32,216 nt of DNA from an uncultured Ruminococcus sp. (GTDB taxonomy: Bacteria; Bacillota; Clostridia; Oscillospirales; Acutalibacteraceae): the NCBI GenBank assembly GCA_902800005.1, contig CADCCP010000012.1:1-32216 (forward strand), given 5' to 3'. Of this stretch, positions 24,642-31,738 are shown in pieces (positions within the stretch are counted from its first letter, which is position 1; each line of letters starts with the position of its first letter). The position numbers and the translations under genes were made by a program. The notes under the pieces were generated by a model, which did no database searches, was not told where the DNA came from, and saw nothing but the letters and a program-made list of their open reading frames with translations.

Positions 24642-24665
24642 GTAGTAAAGTAGTAACATAATAAC
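24642..24665. repeat. Three octamer direct repeats at the his promoter (candidate operator)
   Basis: GTAGTAAA, GTAGTAAC and ATAATAAC stand in tandem and cover the -10 to about +10 region of P2. Position and periodicity suggest a binding site for a repressor of the his genes; TrpR-like HisR/YerC is a known his regulator in Firmicutes, but a match to its site was not established. Confidence 0.5.
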
Positions 24666-24686
24666 ACATTAGCATGATTTTGTCAA
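24658..24686 (-). promoter_or_regulatory. Proximal his promoter (P2)
   Basis: On the minus strand TTGACA (24681-24686), 17-bp spacer, TATTAT (24658-24663). Octamer direct repeats begin in its -10 box and run across the expected start of transcription. Confidence 0.8.
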
Positions 24687-24705
24687 TAGCTTTTCGTACT
24701 AAAAA

Positions 24706-24734
24706 ATTATACTATTTCACAAAATATTTGTCAA
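24706..24734 (-). promoter_or_regulatory. Distal his promoter (P1)
   Basis: On the minus strand TTGACA (24729-24734), 17-bp spacer, TATAAT (24706-24711): full sigma-A consensus. The inverted repeat ATTTCA...TGAAAT (24714-24740) spans its spacer and -35 box. Confidence 0.8.
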
Positions 24735-24752
24735 TGAAATTTAAGTCGGCTA

Positions 24753-24781
24753 TTGACTTTTGACATATATTATTGTAAAAT
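24753..24781 (+). promoter_or_regulatory. zur-znuACB promoter
   Basis: TTGACT (24753-24758), 17-bp spacer, TAAAAT (24776-24781), divergent from the his promoters with about 20 bp between the -35 elements. Confidence 0.7.
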
Positions 24782-24795
24782 GAAAATGCTTTTCA
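24781..24795. promoter_or_regulatory. Perfect palindrome at the zur start region (candidate metalloregulator operator)
   Basis: TGAAAATGCTTTTCA is a perfect 6-3-6 inverted repeat abutting the -10 box of the zur promoter and upstream of the ribosome binding site (24801-24809). Fur-family regulators commonly autoregulate from such sites; the sequence is not the classical Bacillus Zur box. Confidence 0.5.
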
Positions 24796-24818
24796 AATTC
24801 GGAGAGGAGTTTTTTTTC

Positions 24819-25244
24819 ATGTCAAACGGCTATAAGACCAAACAAAAAGATGCTGTACTGAAATACATGATAGATCATAAAGACACTCATGTCACGGTCA
24901 ATCAGATCAGTGACAATTTCGCACAGCATGGAACGCCTGTCGGAGTTACGACTATTTACAGACATCTTGAAAAACTGCTTGAAGAGGGCTTTATCAGAAA
25001 ATACACTGTTGACGGTGCATCAGGTGCCTGCTTCCAATATGCAGAAGATCAGCAGTGCCGTGAACATTTTCATTTGATGTGCGAGAAATGCGGCTGTCTG
25101 ATACATCTGGAGTGTTCGCATTTATCGGAGCTTGCCGAGCATATCTTTTACGAACACGGCTTTCAGATCAACCCGTTCAGAACGGTCTTTTACGGCAAAT
25201 GCAAAAAATGCACAGATAACGAAAAAAATCAGGAGGAAAAATAA
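24819..25244 (+). CDS. zur: Fur-family metalloregulator, probably Zur
   Basis: A 141-residue Fur-family repressor. The ATG at 24819 is fixed by GGAGAGGAG 9 nt upstream. The N-terminal winged-helix domain (about 1-80) has TKQKDAVLKYMIDHKDTHVT and GVTTIYRHLEKLLEEGFIRK; the C-terminal domain has the metal motif EHFHLMCEKCGCLIHLEC and a second CxxC (CKKC), together the structural Zn(Cys)4 site. Zur rather than Fur or PerR is inferred from the coupled znuACB genes: its stop overlaps the znuA ATG by 1 nt. In the presence of zinc it would repress this operon. Confidence 0.92.
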   Translation: MSNGYKTKQKDAVLKYMIDHKDTHVTVNQISDNFAQHGTPVGVTTIYRHLEKLLEEGFIRKYTVDGASGACFQYAEDQQCREHFHLMCEKCGCLIHLECSHLSELAEHIFYEHGFQINPFRTVFYGKCKKCTDNEKNQEEK

Positions 25245-26185
25245 TGAAACGGATAATTTCTGCAATTCTCTGTATGACGGCGATATTATGCTTGTTCTGT
25301 TCATGCGAAAAAGAAGATATAAAAAAAGATGACGGCAAACTTAATATCGTTACAACGATATTTCCGCCTTATGACTTTGCAAAGAACGTGGGCGGTGAGT
25401 ATGTAAATGTATCCATGCTGTTAAAGCCGGGTATGGAAAGTCACAGTTACGATCCCACTCCGCAGGATATTATAAAAATTCAGGAATGTGACTTGTTCAT
25501 CTATACGGGTGGAGAGTCTGATGAATGGGTGAAGGACATTCTGGAATCGAGTGAAAGGAAACCTAAAAAAACTCTTGCCATGATGGACGTATGCGAAACT
25601 GTCAGGGAAGAAACAGTTGAGGGCATGGAAAAAGATGAAGATGACGGTGATGAGATAGAATATGATGAACACGTTTGGACATCTCCGAAAAATGCCGTAC
25701 ACATAGCCGCTGCCATCGACTTGGCATTGGAAGAACTCGATAAAAGTCATACGGTCGAATTTGCAAAAAACACTTTGGAATATAATGATAAACTTTCACA
25801 GCTTGACGGTTCTTTCCGTGAAATTGCCGACAATGCCAAAAGAAAAACTCTTGTATTCGGTGACAGATTCCCTTTCAGATATTTTGCAGATGAATACGGA
25901 TTGAAATATTATGCGGCTTTTCCGGGCTGTTCATCGGAGACCGAACCGAGTCCGAGTACAGTTTCATTTCTCATTGACAAGGTAAATGCAGAAAAAATAC
26001 CTGTTGTATTCTCGATAGAATTCTCCAACGGCAAGGTCGCCGACACGATATGCGAAAGTACAGGAGCGAAAAAACTGACTTTCCATTCCTGCCACAACGT
26101 CACACAGGAACAATTCAGCAGCGGTGTCAGTTATCTGTCACTCATGCAGGACAATGTAAAGGCTCTCAAGGAGGCTCTTGATTAA
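25244..26185 (+). CDS. znuA: Zinc ABC transporter substrate-binding lipoprotein
   Basis: The extracellular zinc-capturing lipoprotein of the ZnuABC importer, 313 residues. The signal peptide ends in a lipobox-like LFCSC (Cys about residue 23). The cluster A-I fold is shown by IVTTIFPPYDFAKNVGG, LLKPGMESHSYDP (His about 67), an acidic loop EKDEDDGDEIEYDEH (His about 143) in place of the usual His-rich loop, and KTLVFGDRFPFRYFADEYGL. At the place of the third canonical His the sequence has FGDRFPFRYF (about 205-214), a variant known from a subgroup of Clostridia proteins. AGGAGGAAAA precedes the ATG, which overlaps the zur stop. Confidence 0.95.
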   Translation: MKRIISAILCMTAILCLFCSCEKEDIKKDDGKLNIVTTIFPPYDFAKNVGGEYVNVSMLLKPGMESHSYDPTPQDIIKIQECDLFIYTGGESDEWVKDILESSERKPKKTLAMMDVCETVREETVEGMEKDEDDGDEIEYDEHVWTSPKNAVHIAAAIDLALEELDKSHTVEFAKNTLEYNDKLSQLDGSFREIADNAKRKTLVFGDRFPFRYFADEYGLKYYAAFPGCSSETEPSPSTVSFLIDKVNAEKIPVVFSIEFSNGKVADTICESTGAKKLTFHSCHNVTQEQFSSGVSYLSLMQDNVKALKEALD

Positions 26186-26899
26186 ATGGCTCTCATCAAA
26201 TGTGAAAACGTATCGTTCTCATATGAGAATACAAGTGTTATCAAAAATCTGAATTTTGAAGTAAATCAAGGCGATTATCTCTGTATCGTAGGCGAAAACG
26301 GTTCGGGCAAAAGTACACTTATCAAAGGTATTCTGGGCTTAAAGTCGGCGGCTGACGGGAAGATCACTCGTGGGGACGGTCTCAAAGCAAGTGAAACAGG
26401 CTATCTGCCTCAGCAGACTCCCGCTCAAAAAGATTTCCCTGCAAGTGTATATGAAGTCGTACTTTCGGGAAGACTTAACAGTAAAGGATTGAAACCTTTC
26501 TACTCAAAAACAGATAAACAAATTGCTCGTGACAATATGAAACGTCTTAATATCGACCACCTTGAAAAAAGAAGTTATCGTGATCTGTCGGGCGGTCAGC
26601 AACAAAGAGTTTTGCTTGCAAGGGCATTGTGTGCAAGCAAAAAAATTCTTCTGCTTGACGAACCTGTGACAGGGCTTGATCCAATTGTCACGGAAGATAT
26701 GTACCGACTTATTGACGAACTCAATAAAAAGGAAAACATTACTATCATAATGGTTTCACATGACATAAAATCATCTGTCAGATATGCAACACATATTTTG
26801 CATCTCAACGGCGATAAAACTTTTTTCGGCACAACTGACGATTATATCAAAAGTCCTGTCGGTAAATACTTCTTTTCGGAGGATGTACAAAATGTTTGA
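26186..26899 (+). CDS. znuC: Zinc ABC transporter ATP-binding protein
   Basis: The ATPase of the zinc importer, 237 residues, on the inner face of the membrane. Complete ABC motifs: Walker A GENGSGKST (about 36-44), Q-loop GYLPQQ, signature LSGGQQQR (about 134-141), Walker B ILLLDEP (about 154-160) and H-loop VSHD. The start codon directly follows the znuA stop (TAAATG), with AAGGAGG inside the end of znuA, and its own end overlaps znuB by 8 nt. The block is translationally coupled. Confidence 0.97.
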   Translation: MALIKCENVSFSYENTSVIKNLNFEVNQGDYLCIVGENGSGKSTLIKGILGLKSAADGKITRGDGLKASETGYLPQQTPAQKDFPASVYEVVLSGRLNSKGLKPFYSKTDKQIARDNMKRLNIDHLEKRSYRDLSGGQQQRVLLARALCASKKILLLDEPVTGLDPIVTEDMYRLIDELNKKENITIIMVSHDIKSSVRYATHILHLNGDKTFFGTTDDYIKSPVGKYFFSEDVQNV

Positions 26900-27737
26900 T
26901 CAGATCATTACAATGTTCTCTTACGAATTTTTCAGGCGTGCCGTGATAGGCGGCTCACTGATAGCACTTTGTGCGGCATTGTTGGGAGTGAGCCTTGTTT
27001 TAAAGAGATATTCCATGATAGGTGACGGCTTATCCCATGTAGGCTTCGGTGCATTGGCGATCGCTGCTGCCGTGAACGCTGCCGCTCCACTGGAATTTGC
27101 CGTTCCAATAGTTGTTATCGCTGCCTTTTTCCTCCTACGCATAAGCGAAAACAGCAGGATCAAAGGTGACTCCGCCATTGCCATCATTTCTACAGCCTCT
27201 CTTGCTATAGGTATAACTGTCGCCACCATGACAACGGGAATGAACACTGATATAAACAGCTACCTTTTCGGCAGTATCATAGCCATGTCTCAAAAAGACA
27301 TTACTATCTGTATTGCACTCTCGGCGATCGTAATCATCATGTACATATTCTTCTATAACAAGATCTTTGCAGTCACCTTTGATGAGAGCTTTGCAAAGGC
27401 TACAGGTACTAAAGCAGGCATCTACAACATGATCATTGCCTTCCTTACCGCTCTCACCATCACTGTCGGCATGAAAATGATGGGTTCTCTGCTCATATCA
27501 AGCCTTATCATCTTCCCCGCCATCACCTCCATGCGTATATGCAGGCGATTCAAAACAGTCGTGATATGCTCCGCTGTCATATCTGTGCTTTGCAGTATAT
27601 CCGGACTTATCCTCTCCTACCTATACAACACTCCTACAGGTGCAAGTATCGTGATAACAAATGTCTGTCTTCTTATCGTATTCTCCCTCATCGGAACTGT
27701 CTCAGACAGGGCAAATGCACGAAAATTCTCAAAATAA
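26892..27737 (+). CDS. znuB: Zinc ABC transporter permease
   Basis: The membrane channel of the zinc importer, 281 residues. The start at 26892 (MFDQIITMFSYEFFRRAVIGG) is preceded by GGAGGATG and overlaps znuC by 8 nt; a longer frame start at 26784 lies inside znuC and is rejected. About eight or nine transmembrane segments of the ABC-3 family are visible, with SLVLKRYSMIGDGLSHVGFG and FAKATGTKAGIYNMIIAFLT as family signatures, the former containing the conserved GDGLSH. No strong terminator was seen after it. Confidence 0.96.
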   Translation: MFDQIITMFSYEFFRRAVIGGSLIALCAALLGVSLVLKRYSMIGDGLSHVGFGALAIAAAVNAAAPLEFAVPIVVIAAFFLLRISENSRIKGDSAIAIISTASLAIGITVATMTTGMNTDINSYLFGSIIAMSQKDITICIALSAIVIIMYIFFYNKIFAVTFDESFAKATGTKAGIYNMIIAFLTALTITVGMKMMGSLLISSLIIFPAITSMRICRRFKTVVICSAVISVLCSISGLILSYLYNTPTGASIVITNVCLLIVFSLIGTVSDRANARKFSK

Positions 27738-27792
27738 AAATATTTTTATTTATAAGTATCTAAAGGGATTTATTGTCACATTCACAAAAGTG

Positions 27793-27806
27793 TCGTAATT
27801 TTACGA
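27793..27806. promoter_or_regulatory. Zur-box-like palindrome downstream of znuB
   Basis: TCGTAATTTTACGA is a perfect inverted repeat with 6-nt arms TCGTAA/TTACGA around TT. The arms equal those of the Bacillus Zur box (TCGTAATNATTACGA), though the spacing is one base shorter. It lies upstream of the XRE promoter at 27826-27854. Confidence 0.4.
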
Positions 27807-27825
27807 AAAAATTTGCAATTATGCC

Positions 27826-27854
27826 TTGTTTTTATCAAATAGATGTGGTAAAAT
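27826..27854 (+). promoter_or_regulatory. Promoter of the XRE gene at 27961
   Basis: TTGTTT (27826-27831), 17-bp spacer, TAAAAT (27849-27854). The first TGTGGTAA operator copy overlaps its -10 box. Confidence 0.55.
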
Positions 27855-27890
27855 ATTTTAGAGATGTGGTAATATTTTGGACTTATCACA
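27841..27890. promoter_or_regulatory. Three-site operator upstream of the XRE gene
   Basis: AGATGTGGTAA occurs at 27841-27851 and 27862-27872, exactly 21 bp (two helical turns) apart, and an inverted near-copy TTATCACA is at 27883-27890. The sites cover the -10 box and start of transcription, as expected for autorepression. The remaining 70 bp to the XRE start hold only AT-rich leader and the ribosome binding site. Confidence 0.6.
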
Positions 27891-27960
27891 TACACTGTAC
27901 TCTTTTTATACAAAACAGGGTGCGGGCAAAACATTTTTATATTTTAAGGGGGTAATTTCT

Positions 27961-28317
27961 ATGTTCTGGGAAAGATTTTACAATCTCTGCCTTCGCAACG
28001 GCAAAAGACCTAATCCCGTTGGAAAAGAGATCGGACTCTCATCCGGAATCATAAGCAAATGGAAAAACGGTGGTATCCCTAACGGCGAGACTCTCATGAA
28101 GTTAGCCAGATACTTCGGCGTTTCCACAGACTATCTGCTCGGATTGAGCCCATATATCCAGATCAACGGTGAACTTGTTGCGATGGAATATACCGATCTT
28201 GAACTCAAAAAACAGATAGCAGAAAACAGTGAAAAACTGAACAACAAGGGACTTTCCAAATTAGCTGAATATTCAAAAGACCTTGTAAGCTCAGGCAACT
28301 ATCCAACCGAGGAATGA
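27961..28317 (+). CDS. XRE-family helix-turn-helix regulator with C-terminal extension
   Basis: A 118-residue regulator. The ATG at 27961 is set by AAGGGGGT about 9 nt upstream. The N-terminal HTH (about 1-62) reads FYNLCLRNGKRPNPVGKEIG, SSGIISKWKNGGIPNGETLM and ARYFGVSTDYLLG, typical of phage-repressor-like XRE proteins. A short charged tail (about 70-118, ELKKQIAENSEKLNNKGLSK) looks helical and may dimerise. It is monocistronic, flanked by a repeat-type operator upstream and a terminator downstream, and convergent with the alpha-amylase gene. Autoregulation is inferred; other targets, possibly the amylase or zinc genes, are unproven. Confidence 0.9.
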   Translation: MFWERFYNLCLRNGKRPNPVGKEIGLSSGIISKWKNGGIPNGETLMKLARYFGVSTDYLLGLSPYIQINGELVAMEYTDLELKKQIAENSEKLNNKGLSKLAEYSKDLVSSGNYPTEE

Positions 28318-28356
28318 TTCTTTTTCCCATTTGTTTTTATCGATTGTTTTAAAAAA

Positions 28357-28397
28357 AACACGACCGACTTTGCGTTTTTTGCAAAGCCGGTCGTTGT
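28357..28397. terminator. Bidirectional terminator between the XRE gene and the alpha-amylase gene
   Basis: ACGACCG and CTTTGC (28360-28373) pair with GCAAAG and CGGTCGT (28381-28394) across a single internal mismatch and a 7-nt loop. The minus-strand side continues into eight U, making it a strong terminator for the amylase transcript; the plus side has ATTTTG. Confidence 0.9.
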
Positions 28398-28403
28398 ATT
28401 TTG

Positions 28404-28955
28404 TCAATTCGTAACTTTCAGATCAAAGTATTTCTTTACTATAGTTCCTGTGCTGTCCTTGACTTTGATGCATACTTTATATGCTGTTGCTTTCATGGGA
28501 GTGAATACGACACTGTTATTTGATTTGAAGCCCTGCTTGGTAGTCCATTTCTCGTCACTTGTCTTTTTGACATACACTGCATAAGTATAGGGGGACTTAC
28601 CACCTGTGGCAGAACACTTTGCCGTAACTTTCGCACCGAGTTTTACACTCGTCGAAGAGAGCGTTGAAGTATTCTTCAAGCCTGCATCTTTTACCGTCAG
28701 ATCAAAATATTTCTTTACGATAGTGCCTGCACCGTCCTTGACCTTCACACAAACTTTATATGTCGTTGCTTTCGTAGTCGTGAACACTACACTGCTGTTT
28801 GAATCAAAATTCTGCTTGATCGTCCATTTTTCATCACTTGTCTTTTTGACATACACTGCATAAGTATAGGGAGCTTTTCCGCCTGAAGCAGAACATATTG
28901 CTGTGACCTTACTGCCGAGATTTATCGTTGTTGCAGACAGAGTTGAATTATTCAT
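28404..28955 (-). repeat. Tandem 93-residue repeat in the amylase C terminus
   Basis: Two copies with a 279-bp period, keeping a stretch of identical DNA across YAVYVKKTSDEKWT (around 28555-28595 and 28834-28874). Both end in IVKKYFDL. The near-identity suggests recent duplication or ongoing homogenisation. Confidence 0.85.
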
Positions 28956-31463
28956 CAATTCATTTGAATTTGTCACCGTCACCTTTGTAACAGCCGTTAT
29001 ATCCGAATTACTGTCAACGCCGTTTACCGCTATTATAAATGTACCCGTCTTTGTAGGTGTCCATGTGAATGTATTTGATGTTGAAGCCGCTTTTGTCTTG
29101 CCGTCAGAGGTCGTGAATGAATATTTCACCGTACCCGAATTATTGGCAGCCTTTGCGGTGAAAGTAACAGTTTGATTTACACCGACTTTCGTTGCAGACG
29201 GTGTAAGTGTCAGCGAAAGCGAACTTGAAGAACTCGGCAAAGTTCCCAATGCACCATTTGTAAACAGTTTTTTCTCTGTTGCCTTCATGGAAAGTCCCGA
29301 ACCTGTCGGATACTGCACACCGCTGCCGTTATTGAAGATGATCTGTACATTTCCCGTGAACTTGCTCGGAAATTCATATGTCCAGAAGTCGCCGCCCTCA
29401 TCTGTCATGGCTTCACCGGGCCAGCTTGCATTATTTATAACGCTGCTTCCGCTCTCGTCATATACATAACAATTCACTTTTGCCCACTTGTATGTGGAGT
29501 TGTCAAATACAACTCCGCCTTTGTTCAAAGTCGGGTAGCCTGAACGGGGAGCTTTCTTTGAATAAATATAACTCCTTGTCTTTGAAGTGCCGTCAGCCGC
29601 CGTTGCCGTAACCGTCAATGTAACATCGCTGCCTGTTGCCGTCAATGCACCTACGGAAATGGTCTTTGAAGTGCCTGTAAATGTACCCGAAACTCCCTCG
29701 GAAGTCGTGTATTTAACACTCTTTGCACCCTCTGCCGTTATTGTTACGCTTGTTGTATTCGTAATAAAAACATTCTTTTCATCAGCCGTTTTCGCACTCA
29801 CTCTCAGAACTGTCGGCTGTTCGGGATCGACTGTGCCGTAATTGACTTTCGGATTATAGACAACTGCAATACCGTCCTTATTCTTTATCGTACCCGTTAT
29901 TTTTCCGCCCGATACGGTGAATTTCTCACCTGTGACCTGATCGTAATAAGTGCCGTCAGTCATGCCTATGCTCAGCGAAACAGAGCCTGCACCGTCCCCA
30001 CGAACTATGACTACACCCGTCTTGCCACGCATATTATATACGGTATTTCCAGAACTGCCCAATTTTTCGCTCTGTCCGACAAAGAAGTTTCTGAACCTGT
30101 TAGCCGCCACGACTGCCGGATCAGCCCATGTCAAAGTACCAACATCACCTAATTGTGTCTGCTCGCCTCCGACATTTTCAAGAATAGTTGCATAAGATTG
30201 TCTTGATTTTGAAACATCTCCTGCAAGAATATCTTTTGAATAGTACGGTCTTGCAAAGAACAAGCCTGTTGCATCTTTCCTTGAAGCTAAAATCGCCCAA
30301 GTCTTTTTAATATCCGAGTCATTTGCATCGTATGACGAACCGCCGCCCATGTATGTATCATGGGATTCCGCCCACATTACAGCATGGTCTGCTTTTCCGT
30401 GAATATATCCGCAATAGCCCGAAGTCGCCAATGCACTTACCTGTCCATGCACAACGCTGTTTCTCAGATTGTCGCTTGTGGAATTGTCCGTCAATGACAT
30501 TTTGCTTAAATAATAATTCTCTGCATTTGTGTCATCTATCCTGTTGAGGACTTCACCGTAGAAATAAATTCCGTCATAGCCGTTTTTCTGTTTGTAGTAA
30601 GCCCTCGCACCGTCAAGAACAACGTCCCAGAAATTGCTTGCAAAGGCGGAATTGTCTCTTGGAGTTTCAATGTGCTTTGCAGCGTCAAACCTGAAACCGT
30701 CCGCACCGCAGTCTATGCACTCTTTCAGCAAGCCCAATACCATTTGCTGAACTTTTGAATCTCCCGTATTCAAATCGGGCATACCCATGTTACCCTGTGT
30801 AACGTCAAATCTGCCGTCACTTGAATGTGTCCATGAAGTGCTGATATGCCAGTAAGACGGGTCTGTCAGCATATCTTTTTTCCAGAACTCTCCGACTTGC
30901 GGCGAAATATCCGCCATGACTGCCTTTTGCTGTTCGGCAAGACTTGCACTCTTGTCGGCAATTTTATAGCCCTGAATATTGCCCATGTGATTGGCTACTA
31001 TATCAACTATGACTTTTACGCCGTATTTTTCGGCTTCCGCACACATCTCTTTAAATTCCTGTTTATTGCCATACCATGTGTAGCCGTTGTCGCATATAGA
31101 GAATGTTACAGGCTGATAGGCTTTCCACCAGTTGCCTTCATAACCGCCCGTACCGTCGGGTATGCCCACATTTCCGTATGCAACGCCCTCCCAGTAATAA
31201 TCTTTAGGCTGCTGAACAGGCGAAGTCTGTACAGATGTGTAACCTGCCGCAGCAATGTCTTTCATGTACTTCTTGATGTTCTTGTACGACCAGTTCCAAC
31301 AGTGCAGGATAACTCCCTGTTGGGAAGTCTGTGCAAGTCCGTAGTCTGTTCTTTCGGCGGCATCTGCATTGATCGACACAGCACCCATGCCCGCAACGGC
31401 TGTTCCAATGATAGCACCTGCAAGACCGATCGATAAAATTTTCCTTGCCAATTTTGACCTCAT
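28404..31463 (-). CDS. Secreted multidomain alpha-amylase (GH13, AmyE/GH13_28-like) with CBM26-like module
   Basis: This extracellular enzyme cleaves internal alpha-1,4 bonds of starch. The 1019 residues comprise: signal peptide (about 1-36, cut after NADAA); GH13 barrel (about 37-440), AmyE-like in VILHCWNWSY and FKEMCAEAEKYGVKVIVD, with nucleophile Asp260 (GFRFDAAKHIE), acid/base Glu304 (FYGEVLNRID) and Asp369 (AESHDTY); a C-terminal beta domain (about 460-540); an Ig/chitobiase-like domain (about 550-640); a CBM26-like starch-binding module (about 645-745, YVYDESG, NNASWPGEAM, WTYEFP); one Ig-like domain (about 750-835); and two near-identical 93-residue repeats (838-930, 931-1019). There is no dockerin or LPXTG anchor, so it is probably released or held by the repeats. 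AAGGGAGAT sets the start; promoter at 31498-31526. Confidence 0.96.
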   Translation of the reverse strand: MRSKLARKILSIGLAGAIIGTAVAGMGAVSINADAAERTDYGLAQTSQQGVILHCWNWSYKNIKKYMKDIAAAGYTSVQTSPVQQPKDYYWEGVAYGNVGIPDGTGGYEGNWWKAYQPVTFSICDNGYTWYGNKQEFKEMCAEAEKYGVKVIVDIVANHMGNIQGYKIADKSASLAEQQKAVMADISPQVGEFWKKDMLTDPSYWHISTSWTHSSDGRFDVTQGNMGMPDLNTGDSKVQQMVLGLLKECIDCGADGFRFDAAKHIETPRDNSAFASNFWDVVLDGARAYYKQKNGYDGIYFYGEVLNRIDDTNAENYYLSKMSLTDNSTSDNLRNSVVHGQVSALATSGYCGYIHGKADHAVMWAESHDTYMGGGSSYDANDSDIKKTWAILASRKDATGLFFARPYYSKDILAGDVSKSRQSYATILENVGGEQTQLGDVGTLTWADPAVVAANRFRNFFVGQSEKLGSSGNTVYNMRGKTGVVIVRGDGAGSVSLSIGMTDGTYYDQVTGEKFTVSGGKITGTIKNKDGIAVVYNPKVNYGTVDPEQPTVLRVSAKTADEKNVFITNTTSVTITAEGAKSVKYTTSEGVSGTFTGTSKTISVGALTATGSDVTLTVTATAADGTSKTRSYIYSKKAPRSGYPTLNKGGVVFDNSTYKWAKVNCYVYDESGSSVINNASWPGEAMTDEGGDFWTYEFPSKFTGNVQIIFNNGSGVQYPTGSGLSMKATEKKLFTNGALGTLPSSSSSLSLTLTPSATKVGVNQTVTFTAKAANNSGTVKYSFTTSDGKTKAASTSNTFTWTPTKTGTFIIAVNGVDSNSDITAVTKVTVTNSNELMNNSTLSATTINLGSKVTAICSASGGKAPYTYAVYVKKTSDEKWTIKQNFDSNSSVVFTTTKATTYKVCVKVKDGAGTIVKKYFDLTVKDAGLKNTSTLSSTSVKLGAKVTAKCSATGGKSPYTYAVYVKKTSDEKWTTKQGFKSNNSVVFTPMKATAYKVCIKVKDSTGTIVKKYFDLKVTN

Positions 31464-31497
31464 TTAAAACATCTCCCTTAAAAATTTATCTGAATTA

Positions 31498-31526
31498 ATT
31501 TTACAACAATAAGACTATTTTGTAAA
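31498..31526 (-). promoter_or_regulatory. alpha-amylase promoter
   Basis: On the minus strand TTTACA (31521-31526), 17-bp spacer, TAAAAT (31498-31503), about 40 bp upstream of the amylase ATG and directly after the feo terminator. Confidence 0.7.
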
Positions 31527-31540
31527 TAATGAATATCTAC

Positions 31541-31580
31541 AAAAAATTTCCCATGCAGCACTCGACCGCATGGGAATTTT
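31541..31580. terminator. Terminator after the feoB-associated gene
   Basis: TTCCCATGC (31548-31556) pairs perfectly with GCATGGGAA (31568-31576) around an 11-nt loop; on the minus strand it is followed by AUUUUUUG, ending the feo transcript just before the amylase promoter. Confidence 0.88.
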
Positions 31581-31582
31581 TA

Positions 31583-31729
31583 TCAATGTTTGCAATGACA
31601 TCTGTTACTGCATGAAGCACAACTGCTTGAACAAGCAGGTACTTTTCTTCTGCTTTTAACACTCACTATCACAGCCGCAACGATCGCCAAAAGCAATACA
31701 GCTATGACGATAATGTCTGCAATACTCAT
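31583..31729 (-). CDS. FeoB-associated Cys-rich membrane protein
   Basis: A 48-residue protein. It has one N-terminal transmembrane helix (IADIIVIAVLLLAIVAAVIV, about 3-22), a short basic stretch (KSRRK) and a Cys-rich tail with five Cys (ACSSSCASCSNRCHC). This architecture and its place 9 nt after feoB match the FeoB_associated family (PF12669), thought to assist Fe(II) uptake by FeoB, perhaps by handling iron near the cytoplasmic face. GAGGCGAG overlapping the feoB stop serves as ribosome binding site. The gene is followed by a strong terminator, so it ends the feo operon. Confidence 0.92.
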   Translation of the reverse strand: MSIADIIVIAVLLLAIVAAVIVSVKSRRKVPACSSSCASCSNRCHCKH

Positions 31730-31738
31730 AATCTCGCC

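Noticed and set aside
24753..24818. Longer N terminus for zur from a TTG at 24753
   Set aside because: That region contains the promoter elements and the palindrome; GGAGAGGAG correctly precedes the ATG at 24819.
30846..31436. 196-codon open frame on the plus strand
   Set aside because: It is a shadow of the amylase catalytic domain on the opposite strand.
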